Assembly: GCF_022829685.1 (NCBI RefSeq) | Contig: NZ_JAKSYE010000075.1 | Span: 183,830-247,829 of the forward strand | Source of the DNA: Methylobacterium sp. E-045 | GTDB lineage: Bacteria; Pseudomonadota; Alphaproteobacteria; Rhizobiales; Beijerinckiaceae | Direction: 5' to 3' | DNA length: 64,000 nucleotides | Position numbers and translations under genes: made by a program | In this document: in pieces, positions 10,764 through 22,255 of the stretch | How positions within the stretch are numbered: the stretch's first letter is position 1 | Layout of the letters: every line of letters begins with the position of its first letter | Notes under the pieces: model-generated | The model's database searches: none | What the model was told of the DNA's origin: nothing | What the model saw: only the letters and a program-made list of their open reading frames with translations

Positions 10764-11795
10764 TCAGCCACGTCGGCGGGCGGCCTCCGTGGCGATGCGC
10801 AGAAGCGTCGCCGAAGCATGGGCATGGGCGAGGTCGGGCTGGGAGCGGCGGCAGGCAAGCACAGCCTCTTGCAGCAACTGTACCGCATGACGGAGGGCGA
10901 CGGGGGACCAGCGCCCGAGCTGAGCCTCGACGATGGCCTTGCGGCGAAAGTGCAGGCCGCGCCAATTCCCCACCATCATGCTCGGACTCTGCCCCTCCCC
11001 CGCGATTCGGGTTGAGAGCAGCGTGAGGGCATGACGCAGGGCCGAGCCGAGCATCACCGAGGGATCCATACCCTCGTGGCGGAAGCGGCGATAATCCCGC
11101 TCCACCTCTTCACCGCGTCCGACGAAGGCGGCGTCGATCAATGTATTGAGGACGCTGCCGGCGACGTCGCTGATCACCGCCTCCACGTCGTCCAGGGTGA
11201 TCTCCGTCTGACCCCTGGCATAGAGCGCCAGCTTCTCGATCTCGGACAGGCTCGCTCGCCGATCTCCACCCAGACTCATGGCCAGGATGTCGCGCGCCTC
11301 CCGGGCGATGCGCTGGCCATTCTCCTGAAGCGTGCGGTCGATGAGCTCGGCCAGGGCGCGCTCGTCATCGGCGTAGCAGGGGAGCGCCAGAGCCCGAGAC
11401 GACTTCTCGCAAAGCGTCCGCAGGGGCGCGCTCTTGGCGAGGTCTCCCGCCTCCACCACGATGCGGGAACCGGCGATCTCGGCCTTCAGCGCCGCATCCA
11501 CCGCCGGAGCGTAATTGCGGCTTCCGGGCCGTACCCAGATGCTGCGCTGGCCGCCGAACAGACCGACCGTTCCAGCCTCGTCCACGAGCCGGCCGGCGTC
11601 GGACGCAAGGACATCGCCGTCGATCTTGACCAGAGCGAAGGGATCGGACGGATCGGTGACGAAACTTTCGGCCAGACGTTTGGCGCGCTCGAAGACGAGG
11701 CCGGTATCCGGCCCGTAGACGAGTATGACCGCGATCTGCGACGCAGGTCCGCGCCGCAGCAGTGCCTCGATATCGCCGGCCTTGACGGCGGTCAG
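10764..11795 (-). CDS. holA: DNA polymerase III delta subunit, apparent CTG start
   Basis: A clamp-loader subunit of 343 aa if read from CTG at 11795. Upstream of the first standard start (GTG at 11585) the frame stays open with a full family-like N-terminus: T-A-V-K-A-G-D-I-E-A-L-L-R-R-G, then V-I-L-V-Y-G-P-D-T-G-L-V. Starting at 11585 would remove 70 residues of the first domain. No ATG, GTG or TTG occurs in frame between the lptE end and 11585. The CTG overlaps the lptE stop as CTGA, the place where ATGA or GTGA would be expected. The rest (GGDRRASLSEIEKLALYARG) is clearly HolA. Confidence 0.88.
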   Translation of the reverse strand: MTAVKAGDIEALLRRGPASQIAVILVYGPDTGLVFERAKRLAESFVTDPSDPFALVKIDGDVLASDAGRLVDEAGTVGLFGGQRSIWVRPGSRNYAPAVDAALKAEIAGSRIVVEAGDLAKSAPLRTLCEKSSRALALPCYADDERALAELIDRTLQENGQRIAREARDILAMSLGGDRRASLSEIEKLALYARGQTEITLDDVEAVISDVAGSVLNTLIDAAFVGRGEEVERDYRRFRHEGMDPSVMLGSALRHALTLLSTRIAGEGQSPSMMVGNWRGLHFRRKAIVEAQLGRWSPVALRHAVQLLQEAVLACRRSQPDLAHAHASATLLRIATEAARRRG

Positions 11796-12346
11796 GGCTT
11801 GGTCACCAGAACGGAAGCGATCCGCGTCTTGATCTGGTCGGCCAGGGTCTTGGCCAGACGGATCTCTGCATCGCGGGCTGCGCGCAGGGAGGCGAAGCGC
11901 TGGATCGAACGATCATAGGTCGTGGTGGCCACCGCCACACCCTCGGTGATGATCTTCGCACCATCCAGTGATTCGAGGGAGAACCGGATGGTCCCCACCA
12001 GCGTGCCCGCCTCGGCGCGACCCGTCTGGGACGACACGATGGGGGTCTGCACCGATTCGCTCCCCTGCATCTTGAGGCGATAGCGTTTCGGAGACGGCTG
12101 GCCCGAACCGTCGAGATCGAAGATGAGTTCGCTGCGCAGGTAATGCCCGAGCCGCTCCTGGCCTGCGGCCGTGGAGACGTCGTCCACCTGGACCGAAGCA
12201 AGGAGGGCGGCCATGGGTTCGCCGGACGCGGTCGGTCCGTAGAGCGGGCGAAAGCAGGCCGACAGGTTGACGGCCAAGAGGGAGACCAACGCGACCTTCG
12301 CCGCGCGGGACCATACCGCCTGTCTCAGCCCATGCATCATCATCAC
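11792..12346 (-). CDS. lptE: LPS-assembly lipoprotein LptE
   Basis: A 184-aa outer-membrane lipoprotein that plugs LptD during lipopolysaccharide insertion. It has a signal sequence ending in the lipobox L-S-A-C (Cys about residue 31), followed by the typical F-R-P-L-Y-G. Four consecutive ATG codons open the gene, so the exact start is uncertain by three residues. The order leuS-lptE-holA is the usual alphaproteobacterial one. Its stop overlaps the proposed CTG start of holA. Confidence 0.92.
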   Translation of the reverse strand: MMMMHGLRQAVWSRAAKVALVSLLAVNLSACFRPLYGPTASGEPMAALLASVQVDDVSTAAGQERLGHYLRSELIFDLDGSGQPSPKRYRLKMQGSESVQTPIVSSQTGRAEAGTLVGTIRFSLESLDGAKIITEGVAVATTTYDRSIQRFASLRAARDAEIRLAKTLADQIKTRIASVLVTKP

Positions 12347-12469
12347 AGTACTGCTCTCCGTCCGGTCCCGCTCTTTACGGCGATCCCGCCCCTTGCGTCA
12401 CCTGTATAAGCAGCAAGCTTTACGATTCCTCTGCGGCAGGACGATGGTGACGCTCGCATGGGGCGTCTC

Positions 12470-15061
<2,592 letters not shown>

Positions 15062-15257
15062 GATGGGAACTCTGAGATACGGGCCAGGACGGCCTGGCAA
15101 GGCGCCTCACGCGGCGCCGGATCGGTTGGGTGCCGGACTAACACGGCCTGTTTGCCGGTCAACAGAGCCGTCACCGGTTGAGCCCGGCGCTTGCGGCCCG
15201 CGTTGCGGATGATAGGTCAGGCGAAACCTGCCCTTCCTCCTTCGCCCACGAGACACC

Positions 15258-15977
15258 ATGCCCGACTCCTCCCCGCCGAGATACGCCCATCCGGACACCG
15301 CCGCCGTCGTCGCCGGGCTGAAGGCCGTACGCGAGAGGATCGTGCAGGCGGCCCAGGATTCCGAGCGGGACCCGGCCGCGATCTCCCTGGTGGCGGTGTC
15401 GAAGCTCATCGACGCGGACGGCATCGTCCCCGCCCTGGAGGCGGGACATCGGGTCTTCGGCGAGAACTACGTTCAGGAATCGAAGGCGAAGTGGCCGGCT
15501 CTGCGCGAGCGCTTTCCCGATGTCGAACTTCATCTCGTCGGGCCGCTCCAATCGAACAAGGCGCGCGAGGCGGTGGAACTGTTCGACGTGATCCACGGCC
15601 TCGACCGGCTGTCCCTGGCGGCGGCCCTGGCCAAGGAGATCGAGCGCACGGGCCGGACACCGAAGCTGCTGGTCCAGGTCAATACCGGCGACGAGCCGCA
15701 GAAGGCCGGGGTCTCGCCGTCGCAGGTGGACGTCCTCCTCAGCGAGTGTCGTGAGACCCACGGACTCGCGATCAACGGGCTCATGTGCATCCCACCGGCC
15801 GAAGCCCCGCCCTCCGCGCATTTCGCCCTCCTGGCGCGCATTGCCGAGCGCCACAACCTGCCCATCCTCTCCATGGGCATGAGCGCCGATTACCCGGCGG
15901 CGATCCAGATGGGCGCCACCCATATCCGGGTCGGCACCGCCATCTTCGGCGAGCGCCCCCGCGCTGCAGGGGCCTGA
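15258..15977 (+). CDS. YggS/PROSC-type pyridoxal phosphate homeostasis protein
   Basis: A 239-aa protein of the alanine-racemase-like TIM-barrel fold that binds PLP and buffers the B6 pool. The PLP lysine is in LVAVSKL (near residue 50). GHRVFGENYVQE, HLVGPLQSNKAR, LSMGMSADYPAAI and RVGTAIFGER follow in family order. It is divergent from leuS and convergent with the PEPC-like gene, so it looks monocistronic. Confidence 0.94.
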   Translation: MPDSSPPRYAHPDTAAVVAGLKAVRERIVQAAQDSERDPAAISLVAVSKLIDADGIVPALEAGHRVFGENYVQESKAKWPALRERFPDVELHLVGPLQSNKAREAVELFDVIHGLDRLSLAAALAKEIERTGRTPKLLVQVNTGDEPQKAGVSPSQVDVLLSECRETHGLAINGLMCIPPAEAPPSAHFALLARIAERHNLPILSMGMSADYPAAIQMGATHIRVGTAIFGERPRAAGA

Positions 15978-16029
15978 ACCGCACCGCCTGTCCCGGTGCC
16001 GCTTCGCGGGGCTCGGGAGCCACCGCGCC

Positions 16030-18927
16030 CTAGCCGAACGCACCCACCTCGTGCTGGATCATGCCGGACAGCTCGCGGACGCGGGCGAAGGACTGACGGA
16101 TCGGGCCGAAGATCGTCTTGTGCTCCGATTCGTAGGTACCGACGTCGCGCGGGCCGGCAGGCTCGCCGAAATTGAGACCGAGGGTCGGGTCCGGCGTGAT
16201 CGGGAAGATCTCGTCGAGCATGGCGAGGCAGCCGTCGATGTCGAGGCGCAGGAAGCGTTCGATCAACTGCTCGCGGGTGATGCCGGATTGCGGACGGAAG
16301 CCCGGTATGTGCACGGCCAGGAACCAGATCCGGTGGATCAGGGCGAGGCGCAGGGCGTGAAGCAGGGTCAGCCGCACCGACATCTTGCCGAGATCGGGAG
16401 CGGCGGATTGCAGGCTCAGCCAGTCGCTGGTCAGGCGGCCGAACAGGCGGCGCAGGTCGGGTGCGAGGCGCAGGCGGTCGAGGGCGGTGGCGATGACGAG
16501 GAGTTCGTCGCGCCGGTCGTCGCGCTGCGTGCGCCGTGCCCGTTCCAGCCACATGGCCGGGTCGAGCGTGTCGATATAGGCGCGCAGCACGTCGAGGTCG
16601 CCCACCGCCGAGGCGTGCTGCGCGAGGCGGAACGCGCGGGAGAACCGGACCGAATCGCGACGCATGTCGCGGAACAGATCCGGTGCGCGGCTCGCCGCCC
16701 GGCCGAGGCCGTGCAGCGAATTCGCGAGATAGCCGAGCTGGTGCAGGATCGCGTTGTTGGGGATCGCGCGCATCTGGCGGGGATGGGTGATCATGCTGGG
16801 ACCGCCGCTGTCGCTCTGGCGCGCCACGGGCCGTGAGCCGGTGCGGTCGAGGAGGCTCGGGCCGAACGTGCCCAGCAGTGCCGCGTAGCCGGGGTCGTCC
16901 ACCAGGGCTTCCATGTCCTGGCGGGCGACGGTGAAGAACTCGGCGGCGAAATCGGCCTCCCCATAGATCGGGTCGTCGGTCTCGTCGGCGCCCGGCGCGT
17001 CGGACAGGACATAGTCGGCGAACGAATCGTCGTCGGCCGTGTCGAAGGCGAAGACGTGCTCGGCGATCCGCTCCACCGTCGAGCGGGCGAGGGCCTGCGT
17101 GCCGAACATCAGGTAACCGTCCGAACCCTGGAAGCTCGATTCCAGCCGCACCTTGATGCCGGCCTTGCGGTTCCTGTGTCGCGAATCCTCCGGCGCGAGA
17201 TAGGCGAGGCGGTCCCGCAGGGAAGTCGGATGGGCGCCGCGCCCGATCGATTCGCCATGGGTGTCGAAGATCGCGAGCTCGATGCCGGACAGGCCGTTCT
17301 GCGTCATCAGGTCAGTGATGCGCAGGCGCAGGCGCTCGATCCAGAAACTCGCGGCGAGCTGGCCGACATAGCGGCCCGAATCCGAATAGCCGAACTGTAC
17401 GGTCAGCCGGCCGATGCGCTTGAGGTAGGCGCGCCAATGCGGGTTGCGAAGGGCGTCGTCGAGGACGCGGATGCCCTGTTCCAGGGCGCTTGCCGTCTCG
17501 AACAGCGGCGTGATCTCGACCTTGTCGCTGATCCCGTAATGCCGGGCCAGCCAGAGGGCGGCCAGCAGCGTGTAGCCGGTCTCCGTCTCGGCGATGAGGA
17601 AGCGCACCGGATGAGTGCCGTCCACGTGCTTCAGGATCTGCGCGATGGTCATCATCAGGCGCGCGGCCGAGGCCCGTTCGGCGGCGAGTGCCCCGAAATC
17701 GACGGCCACCGGCTGCACGTCGTTGAGGAGGGCGTGGATCGTGGAGAGGTGCGAGCGCCGGTGCGCCGCGTCCGTCGGCTCCCCTTCGAGGTCGATGACC
17801 CGGCGCACGGCGTTGTGGATCTGGCTGGCGTTGAGCCGGAAATGCGGCAGGGCGTTCGAGAGGCCGTGGGTGGCGATGCCCGAGCGCAGAAGGGCGATGG
17901 TGCGCTTGTCGTCATCGCTCTCGACGCCGCCCAGGGCTCCGGCGAGGCCCGCCAGGATCGGCCCGGAATCGGTCTGGGCGCGCTCGCGCTCGATGATGAG
18001 CGCCAGGGCGAAGCGGTGCACCGCCTCCAGGGACGGCTTGGTGCCGAGGCGCGGGGCGACGGCGAGCTGCCGGTTCACGGCCGCCAGCGCGCCCTGCGTC
18101 AGGTCCCGCACCACGTTGGTGGCCGGCACGTCCGGCAGGTGCCGCATCACCCGGTCGAGCTGCATGCGCTTCGATTCCAGGCGGTAGCGCAGGGTATCCC
18201 ACCAGCCGATATCGGTACGCCCGTCCGTGTCGCAGCCGACCCAGGAGGCAAGGGCGAAGGGCTTGAGCACCAGTTCCGTCCAGCGGTCGGGCCAACGGGC
18301 GCGGGCGGCGTCGAGAAGGGCGGCATTGAAGCTGTCCAGGGCCGCACGGCCGTGATTGGCCGCGAGGCAGGCCTGCTCGAACTCGTCGTCCAGGCTGATC
18401 TTCGCGTCCGGTCGGGTCGAGAGGGCGCCGGCCTTCTCCATCAGGGGCAGGCGTGCGGCCTCGCTGTCCTGGGACGTGGCCTCGGCAATGAGGGCCGCAA
18501 CGGCCTTCGGCATGCCGAAGGTCGGGTGGGCGGTGAACACCACGGCGAAGCCCGTGCGGCCGACGAGATCGCGGAAGGTCTCGAAATCTCCCGTGCCTTT
18601 CGCAATCGCAGCCACGAGGCGCGCCGGCATCGCGCTGTCCGCCGATGCCCGGGCGTCCCGATCCAACCCGACATAGCCGCGCAGACGCTCGGCGCGAGCC
18701 ACCAGGGCCTGGGTCCGCAGCCGGGTGAACAGGCCGTCGAGGTCGTCCTCGCCGATCTCGTCGCGGTCGAAGCGGCGGGTGATCGCGAGCGTCACCGCCA
18801 GGACGGGATTGCGGAACGGATCCTCGCTCGACCGCTCGCGGGATTCCTCGATCAAGGCGATGAGATCCTGTTCCAGCTCGCCGGGATCGGGCGCCGCATT
18901 GGTTGGGCTGCGGTCAAGCATGCGCAT
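16030..18927 (-). CDS. Divergent phosphoenolpyruvate-carboxylase-like protein
   Basis: A 965-aa protein of the PEPC family, which normally carboxylates PEP to oxaloacetate. TAHPT with the catalytic histidine is retained near residue 134. Other signatures have changed: GGDRDGNP reads GCDTDGRT, GYSDSAKDAG reads GYSDSGRYVG (the lysine replaced by Arg), and FHGRGGS.GRGG reads FDTHGESIGRGA (the first Arg replaced by His). RAIP is kept, but the C-terminal (Q/R)NTG is absent, the chain ending E-V-G-A-F-G. It may be a paralogue with altered or lost activity rather than the serine-cycle enzyme. The start at 18927 has AAGG upstream; a GTG at 18948 is possible. Confidence 0.75.
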   Translation of the reverse strand: MRMLDRSPTNAAPDPGELEQDLIALIEESRERSSEDPFRNPVLAVTLAITRRFDRDEIGEDDLDGLFTRLRTQALVARAERLRGYVGLDRDARASADSAMPARLVAAIAKGTGDFETFRDLVGRTGFAVVFTAHPTFGMPKAVAALIAEATSQDSEAARLPLMEKAGALSTRPDAKISLDDEFEQACLAANHGRAALDSFNAALLDAARARWPDRWTELVLKPFALASWVGCDTDGRTDIGWWDTLRYRLESKRMQLDRVMRHLPDVPATNVVRDLTQGALAAVNRQLAVAPRLGTKPSLEAVHRFALALIIERERAQTDSGPILAGLAGALGGVESDDDKRTIALLRSGIATHGLSNALPHFRLNASQIHNAVRRVIDLEGEPTDAAHRRSHLSTIHALLNDVQPVAVDFGALAAERASAARLMMTIAQILKHVDGTHPVRFLIAETETGYTLLAALWLARHYGISDKVEITPLFETASALEQGIRVLDDALRNPHWRAYLKRIGRLTVQFGYSDSGRYVGQLAASFWIERLRLRITDLMTQNGLSGIELAIFDTHGESIGRGAHPTSLRDRLAYLAPEDSRHRNRKAGIKVRLESSFQGSDGYLMFGTQALARSTVERIAEHVFAFDTADDDSFADYVLSDAPGADETDDPIYGEADFAAEFFTVARQDMEALVDDPGYAALLGTFGPSLLDRTGSRPVARQSDSGGPSMITHPRQMRAIPNNAILHQLGYLANSLHGLGRAASRAPDLFRDMRRDSVRFSRAFRLAQHASAVGDLDVLRAYIDTLDPAMWLERARRTQRDDRRDELLVIATALDRLRLAPDLRRLFGRLTSDWLSLQSAAPDLGKMSVRLTLLHALRLALIHRIWFLAVHIPGFRPQSGITREQLIERFLRLDIDGCLAMLDEIFPITPDPTLGLNFGEPAGPRDVGTYESEHKTIFGPIRQSFARVRELSGMIQHEVGAFG

Positions 18928-19276
18928 CGATCGACCTTGTCTGGACACAGGAGAGGAGGAGGGTGGTCCCGGAATCGAGCCGTCTTAGACCGAGTCGGGC
19001 GTCGGTCCGGCGACAATGAGCGGAAGACGATCCGTCATCCACCGCCGCATGGCCTTGCCGGGGGGCGTCACGACCGTGCAAGGGCAATCCGTCCGCATGG
19101 TTTCGGCTCCGCATGTCGTCGGCGCAAGGGGTTGGGCACAAGGGGTTGGGTCAGACGCAAGGACCGTTCCGGCGCTCGCGCTCCAGAGGGCGATGGCCGG
19201 TCCTTGTGCGAAAGCGCTCCCGCGATGCGCGGCAAGTGGATGCAACCCCGCCCCGGCTGGGGTAACCCTCGGGGCC

Positions 19277-20107
19277 ATGCAGATCCGTTCGATCCCGCCT
19301 CATCTTCCCGGCACCCCTGTTCCGGCGTTCCGGCCGTGGAGGGCGAGGAGCGCGCTCGTGTGCTGCACCGCCCTGCTGTGCGTGATGCTGGGAGCCGGTC
19401 CCGGTCTCGCCCAGGAGGACACCACCGCGCAGGCGGGCGAGGCCGAGGCACCGGCGGTCAAACCCAAGCCGAAACCAAAGCCGAAGCCCAAACCGAAACC
19501 CGTCGCCAAACCTGTGGAGAATTCTGCGGAGACGTCTCCGGCCGCCCCCGTGGCGATGCCGGCCGCCAATCTCGCCCCCGTGAAGCCGCCCGAGCTCATC
19601 GTGGTCTGCGACAACGGTCAGGGCGCCTTCTACGAAGGGCAGGGCGCGGTCTCGCTCTGGGTGACGCGCAGCGGCGCCATCACCGTCGACAACCCGCTTC
19701 GCCCGCTGACGCCGGAAACCACGCGGGTGCTGCAGGTCGTCATCGGCAACAAGGCGGCCACCGCCTTCGGTCCCGACCTCCTGGCGCTGCGCCGGGGCGG
19801 CAGCCCCGCCGCCCTGGAGGCGACCACGGGCGGACCGGTGCGCTGGGACGAGCAGCTCACGGTGCTGCCGGATTTCCTCAACATCGTCTCCGAGGCCGGC
19901 GAGGTTCTGGCGCGGCTCGATTACCGTCGCTGCGGCGATGCCCCGGAGGTGAAGGCGGCGCCGGTCGCCAAGGCGAAGCCCAAGCCCGTGGCGAAAGCGC
20001 CGCGTCCGCCCAAGGCTTCCACGGGCGAGGGAGCGGGGCGAGGAGGGGAGGGGGCCGCTCCTCGCGGCCTGCAATTGCCGCAGGGTGCCATTCCGGCCGG
20101 CCAATAA
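19277..20107 (+). CDS. Secreted hypothetical protein with Lys-Pro repeat linker
   Basis: A 276-aa protein with an N-terminal signal sequence ending near A-Q-E (LLCVMLGAGPGLAQ). A run of about seven Lys-Pro pairs follows (residues about 65-80), then a globular part (PELIVVCDNGQGAFYEGQGAVSLWVT). The C-terminal tail has more KPKP repeats. Lys-Pro runs are typical of periplasm-spanning linkers such as in TonB, but there is no TonB domain. I recognise no family. The frame is open farther upstream, and the ATG at 19277 is chosen because it begins the signal peptide. Confidence 0.65.
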   Translation: MQIRSIPPHLPGTPVPAFRPWRARSALVCCTALLCVMLGAGPGLAQEDTTAQAGEAEAPAVKPKPKPKPKPKPKPVAKPVENSAETSPAAPVAMPAANLAPVKPPELIVVCDNGQGAFYEGQGAVSLWVTRSGAITVDNPLRPLTPETTRVLQVVIGNKAATAFGPDLLALRRGGSPAALEATTGGPVRWDEQLTVLPDFLNIVSEAGEVLARLDYRRCGDAPEVKAAPVAKAKPKPVAKAPRPPKASTGEGAGRGGEGAAPRGLQLPQGAIPAGQ

Positions 20108-20132
20108 TGATCGCGAAACGAGGGAGACCGAC

Positions 20133-20561
20133 ATGAAGGCCGCCGAGGTGATCGCCCAGCTGGGGCTCCGGCCGCACCCGGAAGGCGGCCATTACCGCGA
20201 GACGTTTCGCGATCCGACGGAGGTCGATGGCCGTTCGGTAGGCAGCGCGATCTACTACCTCCTCGATCTCGGGGAGACGTCGGAATGGCACCGGGTCGAT
20301 GCCTCCGAGCTCTGGTTCTGGCATGCCGGCGCGCCGATGGTGATCACCACGAGCCCGAACGGGCACGATGCTGCCGCCGCCTATCTCGGTCCCGACCTCG
20401 CCCACGGCCAGCAGCCGCAGATCGTGGTGCCGGCGGGACATTGGCAGACCGCCACGAGCCTCGGATCCTGGACCCTGGTGAGTTGCACCGTCTCCCCGGC
20501 CTTCCGGTTCGAGGGGTTCGAGATGGCGCCTCCGGGCTGGCGGCCGGTGCCGCGGGGCTAG
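20133..20561 (+). CDS. Cupin-family protein (DUF985/cupin_5 type)
   Basis: A 142-aa single-domain protein. It starts with AAEVIAQLGLRPHPEGGHYRETF, the signature of the cupin_5 group, and continues with SAIYYLL, EWHRVDASELWFWHAG and VVPAGHWQTA. The His/Glu residues in these blocks suggest a metal or small-ligand pocket; the substrate is unknown. A good Shine-Dalgarno (GGGAGA) precedes the ATG. The TAG stop falls at the first bases of an intergenic repeat. Confidence 0.85.
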   Translation: MKAAEVIAQLGLRPHPEGGHYRETFRDPTEVDGRSVGSAIYYLLDLGETSEWHRVDASELWFWHAGAPMVITTSPNGHDAAAAYLGPDLAHGQQPQIVVPAGHWQTATSLGSWTLVSCTVSPAFRFEGFEMAPPGWRPVPRG

Positions 20562-20662
20562 AGCGCTCTTCGCCGAAGCGGATGCCGGTTCGGCGAAAAA
20601 GAGCGCGGCAAAACAAGGGACTACAGCTGCGCCCGACCCAACGCGTTCGGGCGCGGCTGTAG
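20559..20662 (+). repeat. Dispersed Rhizobiales-type intergenic repeat, copy A
   Basis: A 104-bp element with two inverted repeats. tcgccgaa / ttcggcga surrounds the core gcggatgccgg. A 16-bp stem with one mismatch (ctacagctgcgcccga / tcgggcgcggctgtag) follows. It lies between the convergent cupin and CNNM genes and overlaps the cupin stop. The same element, inverted, is at 57674-57779, and a diverged relative is at 31908-32015. Confidence 0.8.
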
Positions 20663-20703
20663 ACGAGCGCGGATCGCGTCTCTCCCGCCGCCAGACCAGG
20701 TTT

Positions 20704-22008
20704 CTACCCCTCGTTCTCCTCCGTCTTCGCGATCATCGGCACCAGCGGGGTGATCCGCAGGGCGGTGATGCGGTTCTTGGCCTTGCGCAGGACCTGGAAC
20801 CGGAAGCCGTGGAAGTTGAAGGCGGTGCCGGTATCGGGGATGGCCCGCGCCTCGTGGATGACGAGGCCGGCGATGGTCGTCGCCTCCTCGTCGGGCAGGT
20901 TCCAGTCCATGGCGCGGTTGAGGTCGCGGATGGCGACGGAGCCGTCGGCATTCACCGAGCCGTCCCCCTGGGGGCGCACCCCGGAGACCGCGACGTCGTG
21001 CTCGTCGGCGATGTCGCCGACGATCTCTTCGAGGATGTCCTCCAGGGTCACGAGCCCCATCACCTCGCCGTACTCGTCGACGACGAGGGCGAAATGGGTC
21101 TTCTTGGTGAGGAAGGCCTTGAGCTGGTCGCGCAGGCTGGTCGTGTTGGGCACGAACCAGGTCTCGAGGGCCAGGGCCTCCACCTTGAGACCGGAGGCGT
21201 CGCCCCCGGCGGCATCGAGCGCGCGCAGCAGGTCCTTGGCGTGGAGCACGCCGATGATGTTCTCGGAGGTGCCGCGCCAGAGCGGCATGCGCGTGTAGGG
21301 CGAGGACAGCACTTCCCGCACGATGTCCTCGGAGGGCAGGTCGGCGTTGATGGTGCGCATCTTGGTGCGGTGCACCATGACCTCGGAGACGGACAATTCG
21401 TGCAGGTCGAGCAGGCCGCCGAGCATGTCGCGCTCGGCCTTGGCGACGCCGCCCTCGCGGTGGAGCAGGGCGACCTGCCCGCGAATCTCTTCCGTCGGCG
21501 AGAGGATCGACTGGTGCTGCCCGATGCTGATGCCGAAGGGACGCAGCATCAGCCGCACCACCTTCTCGATGGCGATGGCTGCAGGGCCGAGGAGCGCCAC
21601 CGCGAAGGCCACGGGACGCGCCATCACAAGGGCGGCCTGGTCCGGCTTGTTGATGGCGAGGGTCTTGGGCAGCACCTCGGCGAACACGATGACCAGAACC
21701 GACATCACGCCGGTGGCGTAGAGGACGCCGCTCTTGCCGAAGATCGTGGTCAGCACGCTCGTGGTGAAGGCCGAGGCGCCGATGGCGACGATGTTGTAGC
21801 CGATCAGCATGGCGCCGATGAACCGCTCGCGCGAGGCGAGAATGCGGTTGACGAGGCGTGCCCGCAGGTCGCCATTGTTCTCGAGGGAGAGCATCCGCGC
21901 CCGCGACGCCGCGGTGAAGGCGGTCTCCGCCCCCGCGAAGAAGGCCGAGAGCAGCAGCGACATCACCACGATGCTCGCGGCGAGCCAGAGGTCGGTATGC
22001 GTGTCCAT
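20704..22008 (-). CDS. CNNM/CBS-pair transporter-like protein (CorC/HlyC family)
   Basis: A 434-aa inner-membrane protein. Residues 1-190 form the DUF21/CNNM domain with about four hydrophobic segments and the AFFAGAETAFTA motif. A CBS pair follows (about 205-330; MVHRTKMRTI, LVVDEYGEVMGLVTLEDILEEIVGDI), then a C-terminal CorC/HlyC domain with FNFHGFRFQVL. Relatives are linked to magnesium efflux; haemolysin is a legacy name. The ATG at 22008 is chosen because it leads into the first helix. Confidence 0.9.
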   Translation of the reverse strand: MDTHTDLWLAASIVVMSLLLSAFFAGAETAFTAASRARMLSLENNGDLRARLVNRILASRERFIGAMLIGYNIVAIGASAFTTSVLTTIFGKSGVLYATGVMSVLVIVFAEVLPKTLAINKPDQAALVMARPVAFAVALLGPAAIAIEKVVRLMLRPFGISIGQHQSILSPTEEIRGQVALLHREGGVAKAERDMLGGLLDLHELSVSEVMVHRTKMRTINADLPSEDIVREVLSSPYTRMPLWRGTSENIIGVLHAKDLLRALDAAGGDASGLKVEALALETWFVPNTTSLRDQLKAFLTKKTHFALVVDEYGEVMGLVTLEDILEEIVGDIADEHDVAVSGVRPQGDGSVNADGSVAIRDLNRAMDWNLPDEEATTIAGLVIHEARAIPDTGTAFNFHGFRFQVLRKAKNRITALRITPLVPMIAKTEENEG

Positions 22009-22255
22009 CAGGTCGTCGTCGCACCAAGTCGCGTTGCACCGGCACGGTGCCGGTCTCGGCGAGCCCCTCTCATATACCAACCCGCCACCGAAGCGATTCC
22101 ATGACGCCGGCTCCGAGCCGAGCGGGCGTTATGGCTGCTCGTCGGTTCCGGCCGACTGGAGCCAAGCGGTGTCCCGCACGCGACGTCATCCTTGCCCCGA
22201 ATCCCGGATCGCCCTCCGCCGCCGCTCCGGGCATCCGGAAGGGGAGGCGATCCGA

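Noticed and set aside
19462..19505. Short-period repeat that might be read as a CRISPR or microsatellite
   Set aside because: It encodes the Lys-Pro linker of a secreted protein in frame and has no spacer structure.
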